Shown here piece after piece: positions 19,244-29,143 of a stretch of 32,034 bases of DNA (position 1 is the stretch's first letter; each line of letters begins with the position of its first letter). The translations under genes and the position numbers were made by a program. The notes beneath the pieces were generated by a model, which worked only from the letters and a program-made list of their open reading frames with translations, ran no database searches and was not told where the DNA came from. The DNA lies in the NCBI GenBank assembly GCA_016872755.1, contig VGZE01000027.1, positions 1 through 32,034 of the forward strand. The letters are read 5' to 3'. Source of the stretch: Planctomycetota bacterium. GTDB taxonomy: Bacteria; Planctomycetota; UBA1135; GCA-002686595.

Positions 19244-20454
19244 GCGTGCGGCTGCGCTTGGGCGTGCTGACGAGCCTGTATCCGTCGCAGGCGCGGCCGA
19301 GCGAGGGGATCTTCGCGGAGCGGCGCTGGTTGCACATGCGCGCGCGAGGGCACTCGCTGCGCATCGTCCGGCCGATCCCGAGTACGCCGTCGCTCGCGCG
19401 GATGCTGTCCGGCGTGCTGTCGAAGCCGGACTGGCGCGCGTACATCGACTTCCCTGCCGGCGAACGCCGGCGCGGACTCGACATCGCCTACCCGCGCTAT
19501 GCCCACAGGCCGTGGGACCAGCTGGCGAGCGCGCGGTCGTTCGCGCGCACCGGCGTGGCGACGCTGCTCGGCGGACACGGCGGGTTCGTAGCGCAGCCGC
19601 TCGACGCGGTGGTCTGCGACTACGCCTGGCCGGCGGCGGCAGCGGCTCCGCTGTTGCGCGAAATCGGTGTGCCGTGCGTGATCAGCGGCCGGGGCAGCGA
19701 CGTGATCCAGGTCGCCGCGGATGCGCGCCTGCGTCCGGCGCTGGCCGCAGGCCTGGCGTCGGCCGGCCACTGGTGCGCGGTGTCGCGCGATCTGCTCGCG
19801 CGCATGGACGAGCTCGGCGGAGCGCCCGGCCGCGGCGTGCTGGTCGAGAACGGCGTCGATCGCGAGCTGTTCCAACCCGGCGATCGCGGCGCGGCGCGGG
19901 CCGAGCTGGGTCTGTCCGCGGACGGGCGCCTGGTGCTGGTCGTCGGGCACCTGATCGAGCGCAAGGACCCGTTGCTGGCGCTCGAGGCCTTCCGCGCCAG
20001 CGACTGCGCCCGCGACCAGCTCGTTTTCATCGGTGCGGGTGAGCTGCGCGACGCGCTCGCGGCGCGCGTGCGCGCCGTCGGGCTGGACACGCGCGTGAAA
20101 CTGCTCGAACCGCTGGCGCCGGAGCGCCTGGCGCGCTGGTACGCGGCCTGCGATGCGCTGCTGTTGTGCAGTTCGCGCGAGGGCCGCCCGAACGTCGTGC
20201 TCGAGGCGCTGGCTTGTGGACGACCGGTTCTCGCGACGAATGCCGGAGGAACCGCGGAGTTGCTGGGGACGCTGCCCGAGTGCCTGGTCGCCACGCGCGA
20301 GCCCGCGGAACTGGGGCGCCGGCTGGCTGCGCTGCTCGCGGCGCCGCCTGCGCCCGAACGCTGCGTGGCCGCGGTGGAGCACTTGTCGTGGGACGCCTGC
20401 GCCGAGGCGTTGGAGCGCTGCATCGAGGCGGCGCGAGAGGAGCGCGCGGCATGA
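19240..20454 (+). CDS. GT4-family glycosyltransferase
   Basis: This is a predicted retaining, nucleotide-sugar-dependent glycosyltransferase with the GT-B fold, 404 residues. The N-terminal half starts RLRLGVLTSLYPSQARPSEG, typical of exopolysaccharide GT4 enzymes, with GIFAERRWLHMRARGH. CDYAWP and the ISGRGSDV loop are acceptor-side motifs. The C-terminal Rossmann domain has VENGVDRELFQP, VLVVGHLIERKDPLLALEAF, and the GT4 signature CSSREGRPNVVLEALACGRPV with the conserved Glu pair. The donor sugar cannot be read from sequence. The ATG overlaps the amidotransferase stop, and the next glycosyltransferase start overlaps its own stop, so three genes are coupled in a row. Confidence 0.92.
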   Translation: MSVRLRLGVLTSLYPSQARPSEGIFAERRWLHMRARGHSLRIVRPIPSTPSLARMLSGVLSKPDWRAYIDFPAGERRRGLDIAYPRYAHRPWDQLASARSFARTGVATLLGGHGGFVAQPLDAVVCDYAWPAAAAAPLLREIGVPCVISGRGSDVIQVAADARLRPALAAGLASAGHWCAVSRDLLARMDELGGAPGRGVLVENGVDRELFQPGDRGAARAELGLSADGRLVLVVGHLIERKDPLLALEAFRASDCARDQLVFIGAGELRDALAARVRAVGLDTRVKLLEPLAPERLARWYAACDALLLCSSREGRPNVVLEALACGRPVLATNAGGTAELLGTLPECLVATREPAELGRRLAALLAAPPAPERCVAAVEHLSWDACAEALERCIEAAREERAA

Positions 20455-21599
20455 AGATCCTCTATCACCACCGCACCGCGGCCGAGGACGGCCAGGCGGT
20501 GCACATCCGCGCGCTGCAGCAGGCCTTTCGCGAACTCGGCCACACCGTGCACGAGGTCGCTCTGGTCGCGCAAGGTGCGGGCGGGGCCGGGCGCGCGCGC
20601 TGGAGCTTCATGTCGCGCGTCCCGCGCTTCACGCGCGAGCTGGCCGAATACGCGTACGGCTTCAGCGCGAGGCGTCGCATCGCGGCACGCGCGCGCGCCG
20701 AGGGCTGCGACTTCATCTACGAACGCTACGCGTTCGGGAATCTCGGGGGCGTGCAGGCGGCGCGCGACGTCGCCCTGCCGCTGGTGCTGGAAGTCAACTC
20801 GCCGATGGTCCTCGAACTCTCGCGCACGCGCGGGCTGTCCTTTCCGAAGCTCGCCGAACGCGTCGAACGCCAGATCTTCTCCGACGCCGACCTGGTCTGC
20901 GCCGTGAGTGGCGTGCTGGCGCGCATGGTCATCGAGCTCGGGGCGCGGCCCGAGCGCACCTTCGTCACTCCCAACGGCGTCGAGCTCGAGCGCTACGACT
21001 ACCCGGACCGCGCGGCAGCGCGTTCGAGCGCAAGGCGCGAGCTCGGCCTCGAGCCGGATGCGCTGGTGCTGGGCTTCGTCGGCTACTACCGGACCTGGCA
21101 CCGGCTCGAGCTGGTCGTGCGCGGGCTTGCGCAGCCGGGGCTGGAGCAGGCCGTGCTGTGCCTGATCGGCACCGGACCGGCGCGCGCGGAGCTGGAGGCG
21201 GCGGCCGCGGCGGCCGGCGTCGGCGCGCGCGTGCGCTTCTGTGGTCCGCGCGAGCACGCCGCGATTCCGGCCCTGCTGCCGGCCTTCGATGTGGGACTCC
21301 TGCCGGCGATCAATCCCTACGCGTCGCCGCTCAAGCTGCACGAGTACATGGCGGCCGGGCTGGCCTGCATCGCGCCGGACCAGGAGAATCTGCGCGAAGT
21401 GCTGATCGACGGTGAATCCGCGCTGCTGGTCGCTCCGGGGGACGAGCAGGCGCTGCACGCGGCGCTGCTGCGCCTGGCCGCGGACGAGGGGCTGCGCGCA
21501 CGTCTGGGCGAACGCGCACGCGCGGAAATCACGTCGCGCGATCTGACCTGGAAGGGCAATGCGAGGCGTGTGATCGAGGCCGTGGAGCGCCGCCGATGA
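20451..21599 (+). CDS. GT4-family glycosyltransferase
   Basis: This 382-residue protein is a second GT-B enzyme of the operon. It begins MKILYHHRTAAEDGQAVHIR and has a typical N-terminal half with CDFIYERYAFGN and LEVNSPMVLE. The C-terminal half shows VTPNGVELERY, LVLGFVGYYRTWHRLELVV, LIGTGPARAELE, and the EX7E-like region INPYASPLKLHEYMAAGLACI. The phrase YASPLKLHEYMA replaces the more usual SFGLVLLEAMA and is found in a distinct GT4 branch. ATGA overlaps link it to genes on both sides. The donor and acceptor are unknown; being next to the deacetylase it could add an N-acetylated sugar, which is speculative. Confidence 0.92.
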   Translation: MKILYHHRTAAEDGQAVHIRALQQAFRELGHTVHEVALVAQGAGGAGRARWSFMSRVPRFTRELAEYAYGFSARRRIAARARAEGCDFIYERYAFGNLGGVQAARDVALPLVLEVNSPMVLELSRTRGLSFPKLAERVERQIFSDADLVCAVSGVLARMVIELGARPERTFVTPNGVELERYDYPDRAAARSSARRELGLEPDALVLGFVGYYRTWHRLELVVRGLAQPGLEQAVLCLIGTGPARAELEAAAAAAGVGARVRFCGPREHAAIPALLPAFDVGLLPAINPYASPLKLHEYMAAGLACIAPDQENLREVLIDGESALLVAPGDEQALHAALLRLAADEGLRARLGERARAEITSRDLTWKGNARRVIEAVERRR

Positions 21600-22453
21600 A
21601 TGCGCCCTGGGCACTTTCGATCGACGTCGAGGAGTACTTCCAGGTCGCCAACCTGCGCGAGGTCTTTCCCGAGCAGGGCTGGGACGGCCTCGAGTCGCGG
21701 CTCGACCATGGCATGGACGCGCTGCTCGCCGCGCTCGAGCGTCACGGAGCGCGCGCGACCTTCTTCTTCCTCGGTTGGGTGGCCGAGCGGAGGCCCGATG
21801 TCGTGCGCCGCTGTCTCGCTGCCGGCCACGAGATCGCCAGCCACGGTTGGGCGCATGCCTTCCTGTGGGACATCGGCGAGCAGGGGCTGGAGCGCGAGCT
21901 CGAGCGCACCGAGCAGGCGCTGGTCGCGGCCTGCGGCGTGCGTCCGCTCGGTTTCCGCGCGTCCAACTTCACGCTGACGCGGCGCACCTTCTGGGCCTTC
22001 GAGGTGCTCGCGCGGCGCGGCTACGTCTACGACTCCTCGATCCATCCGGTGCGCCATCCGACCTACGGCGTGCCCGATTTCGAGCCCGGTCTGTCGCGGG
22101 TGCCGACTCAGGCGGGGCGTGCGATCGTCGAACTCCCCGTCGCCACCGCGCGGATGCTGGGGCGCAACCTGCCTGTCGGCGGGGGCGGGTACTTCCGGCT
22201 GCTTCCGCTCTCGGTCACGCGCGCCGCGCTGGCATCGGTCGAGCGCTCGCGCCGTCCCGTCGTGCTGTACTTCCACCCCTGGGAGTTCGATCCGGCCCAG
22301 CCGCGCGTCGCCGTCGGAGCGCTGCGGCGCTTCCGCCACTACGTGAACCTGGCGCGCACGCTGCCGCGGCTGGAAGAGCTACTGGCCCGACGCCCGTCGA
22401 CGACGATGCGCGAACTGCTCCAGCAGGCCGGGGCCTGGCCGGAAGGGACATGA
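21596..22453 (+). CDS. Polysaccharide deacetylase, XrtA/PEP-CTERM system type
   Basis: This 285-residue NodB-like carbohydrate esterase would remove acetyl groups from the polysaccharide. The N-terminus SIDVEEYFQVANL, with Asp10 as the catalytic/metal aspartate, is the variant motif of the exosortase-associated family. The metal histidines are in ASHGWAHAF (His83, His87). GFRASNFTL (119-127) supplies the conserved arginine. GRNLPVGGGGYFRLLP and FHPWEFDPAQPR are strongly diagnostic of this subfamily. No signal peptide is visible, as usual in the family, so it may act at the cytoplasmic face or in the cytoplasm. It ends the operon; its stop converges with the TPR gene stop, 8 bases apart. Confidence 0.92.
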   Translation: MNAPWALSIDVEEYFQVANLREVFPEQGWDGLESRLDHGMDALLAALERHGARATFFFLGWVAERRPDVVRRCLAAGHEIASHGWAHAFLWDIGEQGLERELERTEQALVAACGVRPLGFRASNFTLTRRTFWAFEVLARRGYVYDSSIHPVRHPTYGVPDFEPGLSRVPTQAGRAIVELPVATARMLGRNLPVGGGGYFRLLPLSVTRAALASVERSRRPVVLYFHPWEFDPAQPRVAVGALRRFRHYVNLARTLPRLEELLARRPSTTMRELLQQAGAWPEGT

Positions 22454-22461
22454 GCCGCCGC

Positions 22462-25400
22462 TCACGGACCGGGCGTGCCCGTCGCAGCGGCCTGCGCGGC
22501 TTCGCGCTCCGTTTCGTCCACGCGCCGCGCGATCAGGCTGATCGCGCGGATCAAGTCGCTGCGCATCGGGTCGGCGACCTTGTCCTGGACGTTGGCCAGC
22601 ACCAGGGCTGCACGACGCGCATCGCCGGGCGCAAGCCGGTGCATCAGCGCCGTGCCCAATTGCAGGCCGAGTTCGGCTTCGCTGACGTGCGCACCGATTT
22701 CGGCGCGGCGTGACCACAGCTCGATCAGCATCTCGATGCCGACGGGCAGTGTGCCGGGATTGGTGTTGACCAGCGAGCGCGCGCGCAGGAAGGCCAGGCT
22801 GGGATCGGGCTGTTGCGTGCCTTCCATCTGGCGCGCGCGTTCGATCATCTGCTCGACGCGCACGTGATCGCGGCCGAGGTCCGCGATGATCTCCGCACCC
22901 AACCGCAGGATGCGGCCCTCGGGGATCATCGTGCTGGCGACATCGAATTGCAGCAGGGCCTCGTCGAGTCGGCCCTGCGCGCGCAACGCCTCGCCGATCA
23001 TCAGCCAGGGCTCGAGATCGCCCGGGTCGAGCTCCAGCTCGTGCGTCGCGAACTGCTCGGCGCGCCGCGGGTCGACCTCGACGTAGAACTCGAACCAGCG
23101 CCGCGCCGCTCCTTCGAGCAGCGCATTGATCGGGAGCTGGCCATGCTGCTTGCGCCAGCCGTCGAGCAGCGCGAACGCGCGTCCGATGCCGATCGCGGGA
23201 GAATTGGGGAGCGCGCGCAACTCGGCGCCGGCGCGCGCCAGCGCCACCAGCGGGTGGTCGGGCAAGCGCAGCGCCAGGGCCTCCAGCTCCGCCTTGGCGC
23301 GCGCCGGGCCGATGTGGCCGCCGTGCGCCGCGCGCTCGATCAACTGGATCCACTCCTCGGCACGGCGCTCGAGCGAGCTGGGAGCGGCCAGCTGCGCGTA
23401 GCGCGACCAGGATTCCAGCGCGCCCGCCCAATCGCCGAGCTTCATACGCGCTCGCGCGACCTCCAGCGTCAGGATCGGCTGTTCCTTGTGTCGCTCGGCG
23501 GCCTCGCTCAGCCAAGGCAGGATCGCCTGCGTGCCGCCCCGCTCGTTCGCCGTGTGCGCGCGTTGCAAGATCTCGAACGGATCGTCGGCCTTGGTCTCGC
23601 CGAGCGCGACACGGCGCTCGACCTGCAACGAGAGCAGCAGAGGATTCTCGGGATCGCCATCGGTCCCGCGCTGGATTTCCTCCAGGCCGTCCCAGGCGCT
23701 GATCAGGCGCGGCTCGCGTTGCAGCGCCTGTCGCAGCGCGAGACGCGCCACTCGATCATCGCCGGCGCGCATGGCCAGCCTGCCGAGCAGCAGCGCGGCG
23801 ACCGGTCCGCAATCGGGCGCCGACCAGGCGCGCGCGCGCAGCGCGCACAGGGACTCGAACCCGGGCTGTTCGGCCAGCAGCAGCAGGCCGAGCAGGTCGC
23901 GCGGATCCGCGATGCAGGCACTGCCGAACAGCGCCGGCAGATGCGCGTCGATGGCGTCCGTCGCGCCTGCGGCACTGTCCGCGGACGTCGGCAGGCGCTG
24001 CAGGCGCGAGATTGCCGCGGCGACGAACTTCCATTCCGGCGCGGCGGCGGGCAGTGCCGTCTGGCCGAGTGCGAGTGAGCGGGCCTCGTCCAGTCGCTCC
24101 GACAAGGCCAGACGACAGGCTCGCGAGAGCTCCGTGCTCCGCGCCCGCGTCTGCTCGAGATCCTCGATGAGCGCGGGGACCTCGGTCCAGGCGCGCTCGT
24201 CGATCGCGATCAGCAGCAGACCGAATTCGGCAGCGCCGTCGTCCGTCAGCGCGCGCAGACGTTCGAAGCCCACGCGGGCTTCGGCGGGCTGCCCCGACAG
24301 CAACTCGAGCTGCGATCGCAACTGCAGCACTGGCGCGCCGCGCGTGCTCGGGTTCTGGTCGAGGATGCGCGCCAGCTCGAGCGCGTCGGCCTGGAGCCCG
24401 TGTTCCAACAACAGCCGCGCGGCCGGCAGCAATTCAGCGGGATCGAGCACGCTCCGCTCCCGCAACTGCTGGAAGACGGTCGCCAGCTCGTCGCGCTGGC
24501 CGCTGCGCGCCGCGACTTCCACGCGCAGCCGCAGCGCCGCGCTCGCGAGCGGCCCGTCGGGCGCGATGGCCGAAAGCAGGGGCAACGCCTCCACATCGCG
24601 CTGGAGGTTGATCAGGATGCGAGCTGCGAGCAGCCGCCCCGGGTCGCCGAGTTCGTCGAAGCCCAGGTAGAGCAACCCGCTCAACACGCGCTCCCCGCCG
24701 CCGCGCGCGACCTGGTAGCGGCCGAGGAACATGATGCCCGAATGGCGCGGATCCGCGCGCATCAGTGCCAGCGTCTGGCGCGTCGTGAGTTCGGTGGGCG
24801 GAATGCCGCGCAGCTGCTCGAGCGAGGCGGGGGCGGGCCCCGCCGCCTCGAGCCGTCGCAGGATCAGCTCGGCGGCGCGACCCTGGCGGCGCAAGGCGAG
24901 CTGCGCCTCGATGGCCAGATCCAGAGCCGGCAGGAGGTCCGGGTATTCCGAAAGCACGTTGTCGCAGGCCTCGTAACAGCCGGCCGCTTCCCCGGCCTCG
25001 AGCGAGCGCCGCGCCAGCTCGAGGCGCTCGTAAGCGGAGGACTCGCGCGACGGGTACCAGCGCAGGTCGCGCCGCAATTCCTCCCAGACCAGTTGGGTGT
25101 CGCGCTGCTGTTGCAGCAGCGCGAGCGCGCCGGCTTCGCGCCAGCGCGGCAGGAGTTCGCCCGCCTTCTCCGGCAGCAACATCAGCGCCTGTGCCAACGA
25201 GCGCTCGATGTTCGAGGCCGGGTCCTGCATTTCAAGTTGCAAGTCGGCCAGGCGCAGCCAGATCTCACCGGACATGCGCGGCTCGAGCGAAATGGAGGCC
25301 TCGATCGCGCTGCGTTCGGCCAGCGGTCGCTGGAAACCCCGTTCGGCCTCGGCCATTCCAGCCCAGGCGGCGGCGACCGCACCTGGGAACGGTTCGAGCG

Positions 25401-26571
25401 GGCCCGCGCCGAGATAGCGTTCGAGCAGGGCGTGGCCCTGCGTCGGCGAGTTGTCGCGCACCTCGGCCAGGCCCTGGTAGAAGTCGCCGAAGGAGCGCGC
25501 CTCTTGCCGTACCTCGGCGATGGACTCGAATTGGTGCAGGTTCCAACCGATCACGCGCAGTCGGTTCCACAGCTGGCCGTCGTACAGGATCTTCGCCAGA
25601 CGCAGTCGGAAGTCGAAGGGCAGCCCCTGATCGGAGTCAGGAGTTTCGCCGACCAGCTTGCTCGCGATTTTCGGACGCCCCAGCGCATTCATCGACAGCA
25701 CCAGGATCTGCAGCACCTGCGCATCGAAGGCCTCGGGCAGGTTGCGCACCGCCAAGCCGAAGTCCACCGACTCGATCAAGCGCCCCGAGCGGTACAGGAT
25801 GTCGATCAGGCCGTAGACGGCCTCGGGTTGCACGGAGCTCGCGAAGGAATCGGCGAAGGCGCCGCGCGCCTGGACCCAGCGCTCCGCGACTTCGTCGATG
25901 CGCTTGGCGGCCTCATCAGCAGCCGCGCTGCGCGCGATCGGGAAGAGCGCGCGCAGGTCGTGCAGCAGCGCCGGACGCAGCGCATCGCTCGGATCGAGCG
26001 CCGCGATTCGCTCGGCCAACTTGAACCCATCGTCGGCGTCCGTGCGCGAGAGCTCGTCGTCGAGCACGGCGCGCACCTCCTCGAGCTGCTTCAACCCCTG
26101 CTGGAACATCACCTGTCCGCGCAGGGCCGCGGCCACGGCGTGCTTGGGCTCCAGGGCCAGCACTCGTTCGCATCCGTTCAGCGCAGCTGGGAGATCACCC
26201 AGCTGGAGCTTGCAACGCGCGAGCCGAGCCAGCAGCTCGACGTCGTCCGGCGAATGCGCCTCGAGCAGTCGCTCCAGGTCCGCTGCCGCCTGTGCCAGTG
26301 ATCCGCGCGACTCGAGCAACTCCGCCCGGTACAGCAAGGCCTCGCGCGCGGCCGCCGTGTCGCCGCCGGCGTCAGCCAATTGGATGGCCAGGTCGAGTTC
26401 GCGCATCGCGCCGGGGAAGCGCTCCAGATCGTCGAGCGGCCCGGCCATGCGCTCCCGCGCGCGCTCGATCAGGCCATGCGCGTTCTGCGTGTGGCCGCTG
26501 CGCCAAACGCCGACCAGCGCCGCCAGCATCGCGATCGCCAGCAGCAGCAGCAACCACGTGCCGCGCGTCAT
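22462..26571 (-). CDS. Large membrane-anchored tetratricopeptide-repeat protein
   Basis: The 1369-residue protein has an N-terminal membrane anchor (about residues 5-24, GTWLLLLLAIAMLAALVGVW) after MTR. I see no lipobox, and no signal cleavage site is obvious. The rest is helical with many TPR-like units, for example ALLYRAELLESRGSLAQAAAD, ALNGCERVLALEPKHAVA and LRAQGRLDEALLQF, mixed with long degenerate stretches. No enzymatic motif is visible. In exosortase-type loci a TPR lipoprotein (PrsT) sits near the PrsR regulator; this gene holds the same place but is longer and membrane-anchored. It would most likely be a periplasmic scaffold for polysaccharide assembly, which is inference. It lies 115 bases downstream of the regulator on the same strand. 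Confidence 0.88.
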   Translation of the reverse strand: MTRGTWLLLLLAIAMLAALVGVWRSGHTQNAHGLIERARERMAGPLDDLERFPGAMRELDLAIQLADAGGDTAAAREALLYRAELLESRGSLAQAAADLERLLEAHSPDDVELLARLARCKLQLGDLPAALNGCERVLALEPKHAVAAALRGQVMFQQGLKQLEEVRAVLDDELSRTDADDGFKLAERIAALDPSDALRPALLHDLRALFPIARSAAADEAAKRIDEVAERWVQARGAFADSFASSVQPEAVYGLIDILYRSGRLIESVDFGLAVRNLPEAFDAQVLQILVLSMNALGRPKIASKLVGETPDSDQGLPFDFRLRLAKILYDGQLWNRLRVIGWNLHQFESIAEVRQEARSFGDFYQGLAEVRDNSPTQGHALLERYLGAGPLEPFPGAVAAAWAGMAEAERGFQRPLAERSAIEASISLEPRMSGEIWLRLADLQLEMQDPASNIERSLAQALMLLPEKAGELLPRWREAGALALLQQQRDTQLVWEELRRDLRWYPSRESSAYERLELARRSLEAGEAAGCYEACDNVLSEYPDLLPALDLAIEAQLALRRQGRAAELILRRLEAAGPAPASLEQLRGIPPTELTTRQTLALMRADPRHSGIMFLGRYQVARGGGERVLSGLLYLGFDELGDPGRLLAARILINLQRDVEALPLLSAIAPDGPLASAALRLRVEVAARSGQRDELATVFQQLRERSVLDPAELLPAARLLLEHGLQADALELARILDQNPSTRGAPVLQLRSQLELLSGQPAEARVGFERLRALTDDGAAEFGLLLIAIDERAWTEVPALIEDLEQTRARSTELSRACRLALSERLDEARSLALGQTALPAAAPEWKFVAAAISRLQRLPTSADSAAGATDAIDAHLPALFGSACIADPRDLLGLLLLAEQPGFESLCALRARAWSAPDCGPVAALLLGRLAMRAGDDRVARLALRQALQREPRLISAWDGLEEIQRGTDGDPENPLLLSLQVERRVALGETKADDPFEILQRAHTANERGGTQAILPWLSEAAERHKEQPILTLEVARARMKLGDWAGALESWSRYAQLAAPSSLERRAEEWIQLIERAAHGGHIGPARAKAELEALALRLPDHPLVALARAGAELRALPNSPAIGIGRAFALLDGWRKQHGQLPINALLEGAARRWFEFYVEVDPRRAEQFATHELELDPGDLEPWLMIGEALRAQGRLDEALLQFDVASTMIPEGRILRLGAEIIADLGRDHVRVEQMIERARQMEGTQQPDPSLAFLRARSLVNTNPGTLPVGIEMLIELWSRRAEIGAHVSEAELGLQLGTALMHRLAPGDARRAALVLANVQDKVADPMRSDLIRAISLIARRVDETEREAAQAAATGTPGP

Positions 26572-26686
26572 GCCGCGGCTCCGCGGCCTCGGGTCCGGCG
26601 ATGGGGGTCGGGCATGGTCTACAGATTGGCGTGTCGGATCGGGCCGGACAAGCGCGCAGTCGCAGCTCGTTACGGACCTGCGACGT

Positions 26687-28063
26687 TCAGGCGCTCTTGC
26701 GGATGCCGTGCTTTCGCAGCTTGTGGAACAGCGTGGCCCGGTTGATGCCGAGCAGGACCGCCGCGCGTTCGCGATTGCCCCCGCAGGCCTCCAGCGCCCT
26801 CAGCAAGAGGCGCCGCTCGGGGATCGCCAAGGCCTGCTTGAGCGGTCCCAGCGGGAGCTCGTCGGACGGGGCCGGTTGCGCGGCACTCGCGGCCACGCTG
26901 GCCGGGTCACGCGGCAGCAGCGCGCGCGCGTCCGCCAACCCCAGGGTGGAGCCGTTGCACAAGAGCACCGCGCGCTCGACCAGGTGCGCCAGCTCGCGCA
27001 CATTGCCCGGCCAGCCATGGCCGGCGAACCAAGCCAGCGCCTCGGCATCGACCTCGCGCGGCCCGCGGGCGTGCAGCGCGCGGTAGCGCTCCAGGTAGTG
27101 CTCGAACAGGAGCGGCACGTCGCCGACGCGCTCGCGCAGCGGCGGCACGGCCAGCGCGACCACGTGGATCCTGAAGTAGAGATCCTCACGGAAGCGCCCG
27201 GCGCGGACCTCGGCGGACAGCGGTCGGTTGGTCGCGCACAAGAGGCGCACGTCGACCTGGCGCGTGCGCGTCTCGCCGAGCCGCTCCAAGCGGCCGCTCT
27301 CGAGCACGCGCAGCAGCTTGACCTGCAGCGCCGGCGAAGCACTGGCGATCTCGTCGAGGAACAGCGTGCCCCCGTCGGCGGCCTCGAAGCGACCGGCGCG
27401 TTCGCGGACGGCGCCGGTGAACGCACCGCGCGCGTGCCCGAACAGCTCGCCTTCCAACAGCGCTTCGGGCAGCGCGCCGCAGTCGAGCTCGACGAAGGGC
27501 CCGGAACTGCGCGTCGAGTGCTGGTGCACCGCGCGGGCCAGTTCGGTCTTGCCGGTGCCGCTCTCGCCCTCGAAGAGCAGGCATGCCCGCGTGTCGGCGA
27601 CGCTCTGCAGCGTGCGGAAGACCGCCTGCAGTCCCGGATCGCGCGTCACGAGCCCGCCATAGGACGTGGGGGCCGAGAGCGCATCGCGCAGCGCGCGGTT
27701 CTCGCGCAGCAACGCGCGCGCGCGCAGCGCCTTCGCCAGCGCCTGCTGCAACAGATCCGCCGGAACCGGCAGCTCCAGCACGTCCGCGCAGCCGCGCTCG
27801 AGCAGCACTTCGCGGCCGGCCGGGCTGCCGAACCCGGCCAGCGCGATCAGGGCGGGGGCGGCAGGTCCCTCGAGCAGTGCTTCCAGCTCCCGCGCGCCGA
27901 GCAGGGCCGCATCGACGACGCACAGGTCGGCGCCGTCCAGCGCGGGCGCCCATTCGGCGTGCGTCCGCGGCAGTCGCGCCGAGGCGACTGTCCAGTCCGC
28001 CGGCAGCCGGCCGCCCAGGTCGGGCAGCAGGTCGGCGCATTCCAACAGCAGGATCCGAGGCAT
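26687..28063 (-). CDS. Sigma-54-dependent transcriptional activator with degenerate receiver domain (PrsR-like position)
   Basis: This is predicted to activate sigma-54 promoters. The start [13 protein letters not shown] at 28063 is chosen because upstream frame would run into the divergent gene. Residues 1-120 are receiver-like: Asp51 in LCVVDAALL matches the phospho-acceptor. The acidic pair near the N-terminus is reduced to Glu8-Cys9, and the conserved lysine is replaced (LPVPAD). The AAA+ domain has Walker A GESGTGKT (166-173), the sigma-54 contact loop GAFTGA (213-218), Walker B TLFLDE (233-238) and an arginine-finger region [23 protein letters not shown] is typical. The Fis-type helix-turn-helix at the end reads [20 protein letters not shown]. 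Its divergent position beside exosortase-type genes resembles PrsR. Phosphorylation may not control it. Confidence 0.92.
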   Translation of the reverse strand: MPRILLLECADLLPDLGGRLPADWTVASARLPRTHAEWAPALDGADLCVVDAALLGARELEALLEGPAAPALIALAGFGSPAGREVLLERGCADVLELPVPADLLQQALAKALRARALLRENRALRDALSAPTSYGGLVTRDPGLQAVFRTLQSVADTRACLLFEGESGTGKTELARAVHQHSTRSSGPFVELDCGALPEALLEGELFGHARGAFTGAVRERAGRFEAADGGTLFLDEIASASPALQVKLLRVLESGRLERLGETRTRQVDVRLLCATNRPLSAEVRAGRFREDLYFRIHVVALAVPPLRERVGDVPLLFEHYLERYRALHARGPREVDAEALAWFAGHGWPGNVRELAHLVERAVLLCNGSTLGLADARALLPRDPASVAASAAQPAPSDELPLGPLKQALAIPERRLLLRALEACGGNRERAAVLLGINRATLFHKLRKHGIRKSA

Positions 28064-28169
28064 CCGCAGGGGCTCAGTCGCTGTTTTTCGACCCGAACCG
28101 GGCCGGGCTTGACGCGGAATCCTTTGCCCGCGACCCCATTCGTGCCGACAATGCGCGCTCCAGCACGCC
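28064..28169. other. Divergent intergenic region between the sigma-54 activator and the GT2 gene
   Basis: This 106-base region must hold both divergent promoters. A short T-rich patch lies at 28083-28088 and a -10-like GACAAT at 28147-28152 before the GT2 start. I looked for the paired GG/GC elements of a sigma-54 promoter at the required spacing and found none that is convincing. Confidence 0.4.
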
Positions 28170-29141
28170 ATGGAGCGTCCGCCGTCCCCCCGCGTCTCGG
28201 TCGTCGTACCGATCTTCAACGAGCAGGAGAACTTGCCGCTCCTGCAGCGCGAGCTGGAAGCCGCGCTGGCGCGCCTGGAGCATCCCGCCGAGATCGTCTA
28301 CGTCGACGACCGCTCCACCGACGGCTCGCTGCGCGTGATGCAGGGGCTGCGGCGCGCCGACCCGCGCGTGCGGATCGTGCGCTTCCGCCGCAACTACGGG
28401 CAGACCGCCGCGCTGGCGGCCGGATTCGACGCCGCGCGCGGCGACATCGTGGTCACGCTCGACGGCGACCTGCAGAACGACCCCGCAGACATCCCGGCGC
28501 TGGTCGCCAAGCTCGACGAGGGCTTCGACGTGGTGGCCGGCTGGCGCAAGCAGCGCCACGACAGCTTCGTGGTGCGGCGGCTGCCGTCGCTGGCGGCCAA
28601 TCGCCTGATCGCCTGGGTCACGGGCGTGCCGATCCACGACACCGGCTGCACGCTCAAGGCCTTCCGGGGCGAGGTCGTCAAGCGCCTGCCGATCTACGCC
28701 GAGCAGCACCGCTTCCTGCCGGTGATGTCGCGCGGCAGCGGCGCGCGCGTGACTGAGATGGTCGTCAACCATCGCCCGCGTCTGTACGGACACAGCAAGT
28801 ACGGCCTGGGCCGCATGGTGCGCGTCGCGCTCGATCTGCTGACGATCAAGATGATCTCGCAGTTCTCGCAGCGTCCGTTGCACTACTTCGGCCTGCTCTC
28901 GCTGCTCCTGCTCGGACTGTTCACCTTCGTCGCGGTGCTCGGCTTCCTGGGCCTGCCCTACGCGCCGGGCGGCCTGAGCGGGCCGGAGCGCTGGGGGACG
29001 GCCGTGCTGCCGATCTGCCTGCTCGGGCTGACCATCGTGATGTACTTCGCGATGCTCGGCCTGCTGGCCGAGCTGGCCGTGTCCGCCAGCGGCATGCACC
29101 GGCGCAGCGCGATCGACCGCCTGCTGAACGAGCTGCACTGA
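28170..29141 (+). CDS. GT2-family glycosyltransferase, DPM1/GtrB-like
   Basis: This 323-residue inner-membrane enzyme is predicted to transfer a sugar from a nucleotide donor to undecaprenyl phosphate or a related lipid carrier. The GT-A domain begins VSVVVPIFNEQENLPLL. The acidic nucleotide motif YVDDRSTDGS (44-53) and the metal-binding LDGDLQNDP (97-105, Asp98 and Asp100) are intact. FRRNYGQTAALAAGF and DTGCTLKAFRGEVV are typical of this group. A pair of C-terminal membrane helices follows at about 245-300. Near its end it reads HRRSAIDRLLNELH. The next gene, two bases away, is a related but degenerate protein. Confidence 0.93.
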   Translation: MERPPSPRVSVVVPIFNEQENLPLLQRELEAALARLEHPAEIVYVDDRSTDGSLRVMQGLRRADPRVRIVRFRRNYGQTAALAAGFDAARGDIVVTLDGDLQNDPADIPALVAKLDEGFDVVAGWRKQRHDSFVVRRLPSLAANRLIAWVTGVPIHDTGCTLKAFRGEVVKRLPIYAEQHRFLPVMSRGSGARVTEMVVNHRPRLYGHSKYGLGRMVRVALDLLTIKMISQFSQRPLHYFGLLSLLLLGLFTFVAVLGFLGLPYAPGGLSGPERWGTAVLPICLLGLTIVMYFAMLGLLAELAVSASGMHRRSAIDRLLNELH

Positions 29142-29143
29142 CG

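Noticed and set aside
22813-26301. Long plus-strand frames opposite the TPR gene
   Set aside because: Arg/Gln/Ala-rich shadows; the minus strand gives one continuous 1369-residue TPR protein with a membrane anchor.
26664-26679. Possible sigma-54 promoter upstream of the TPR gene (minus strand, GG and GC with 10 bases between)
   Set aside because: Only the GG/GC pair fits; the flanking bases do not match the consensus, so the match is expected by chance.
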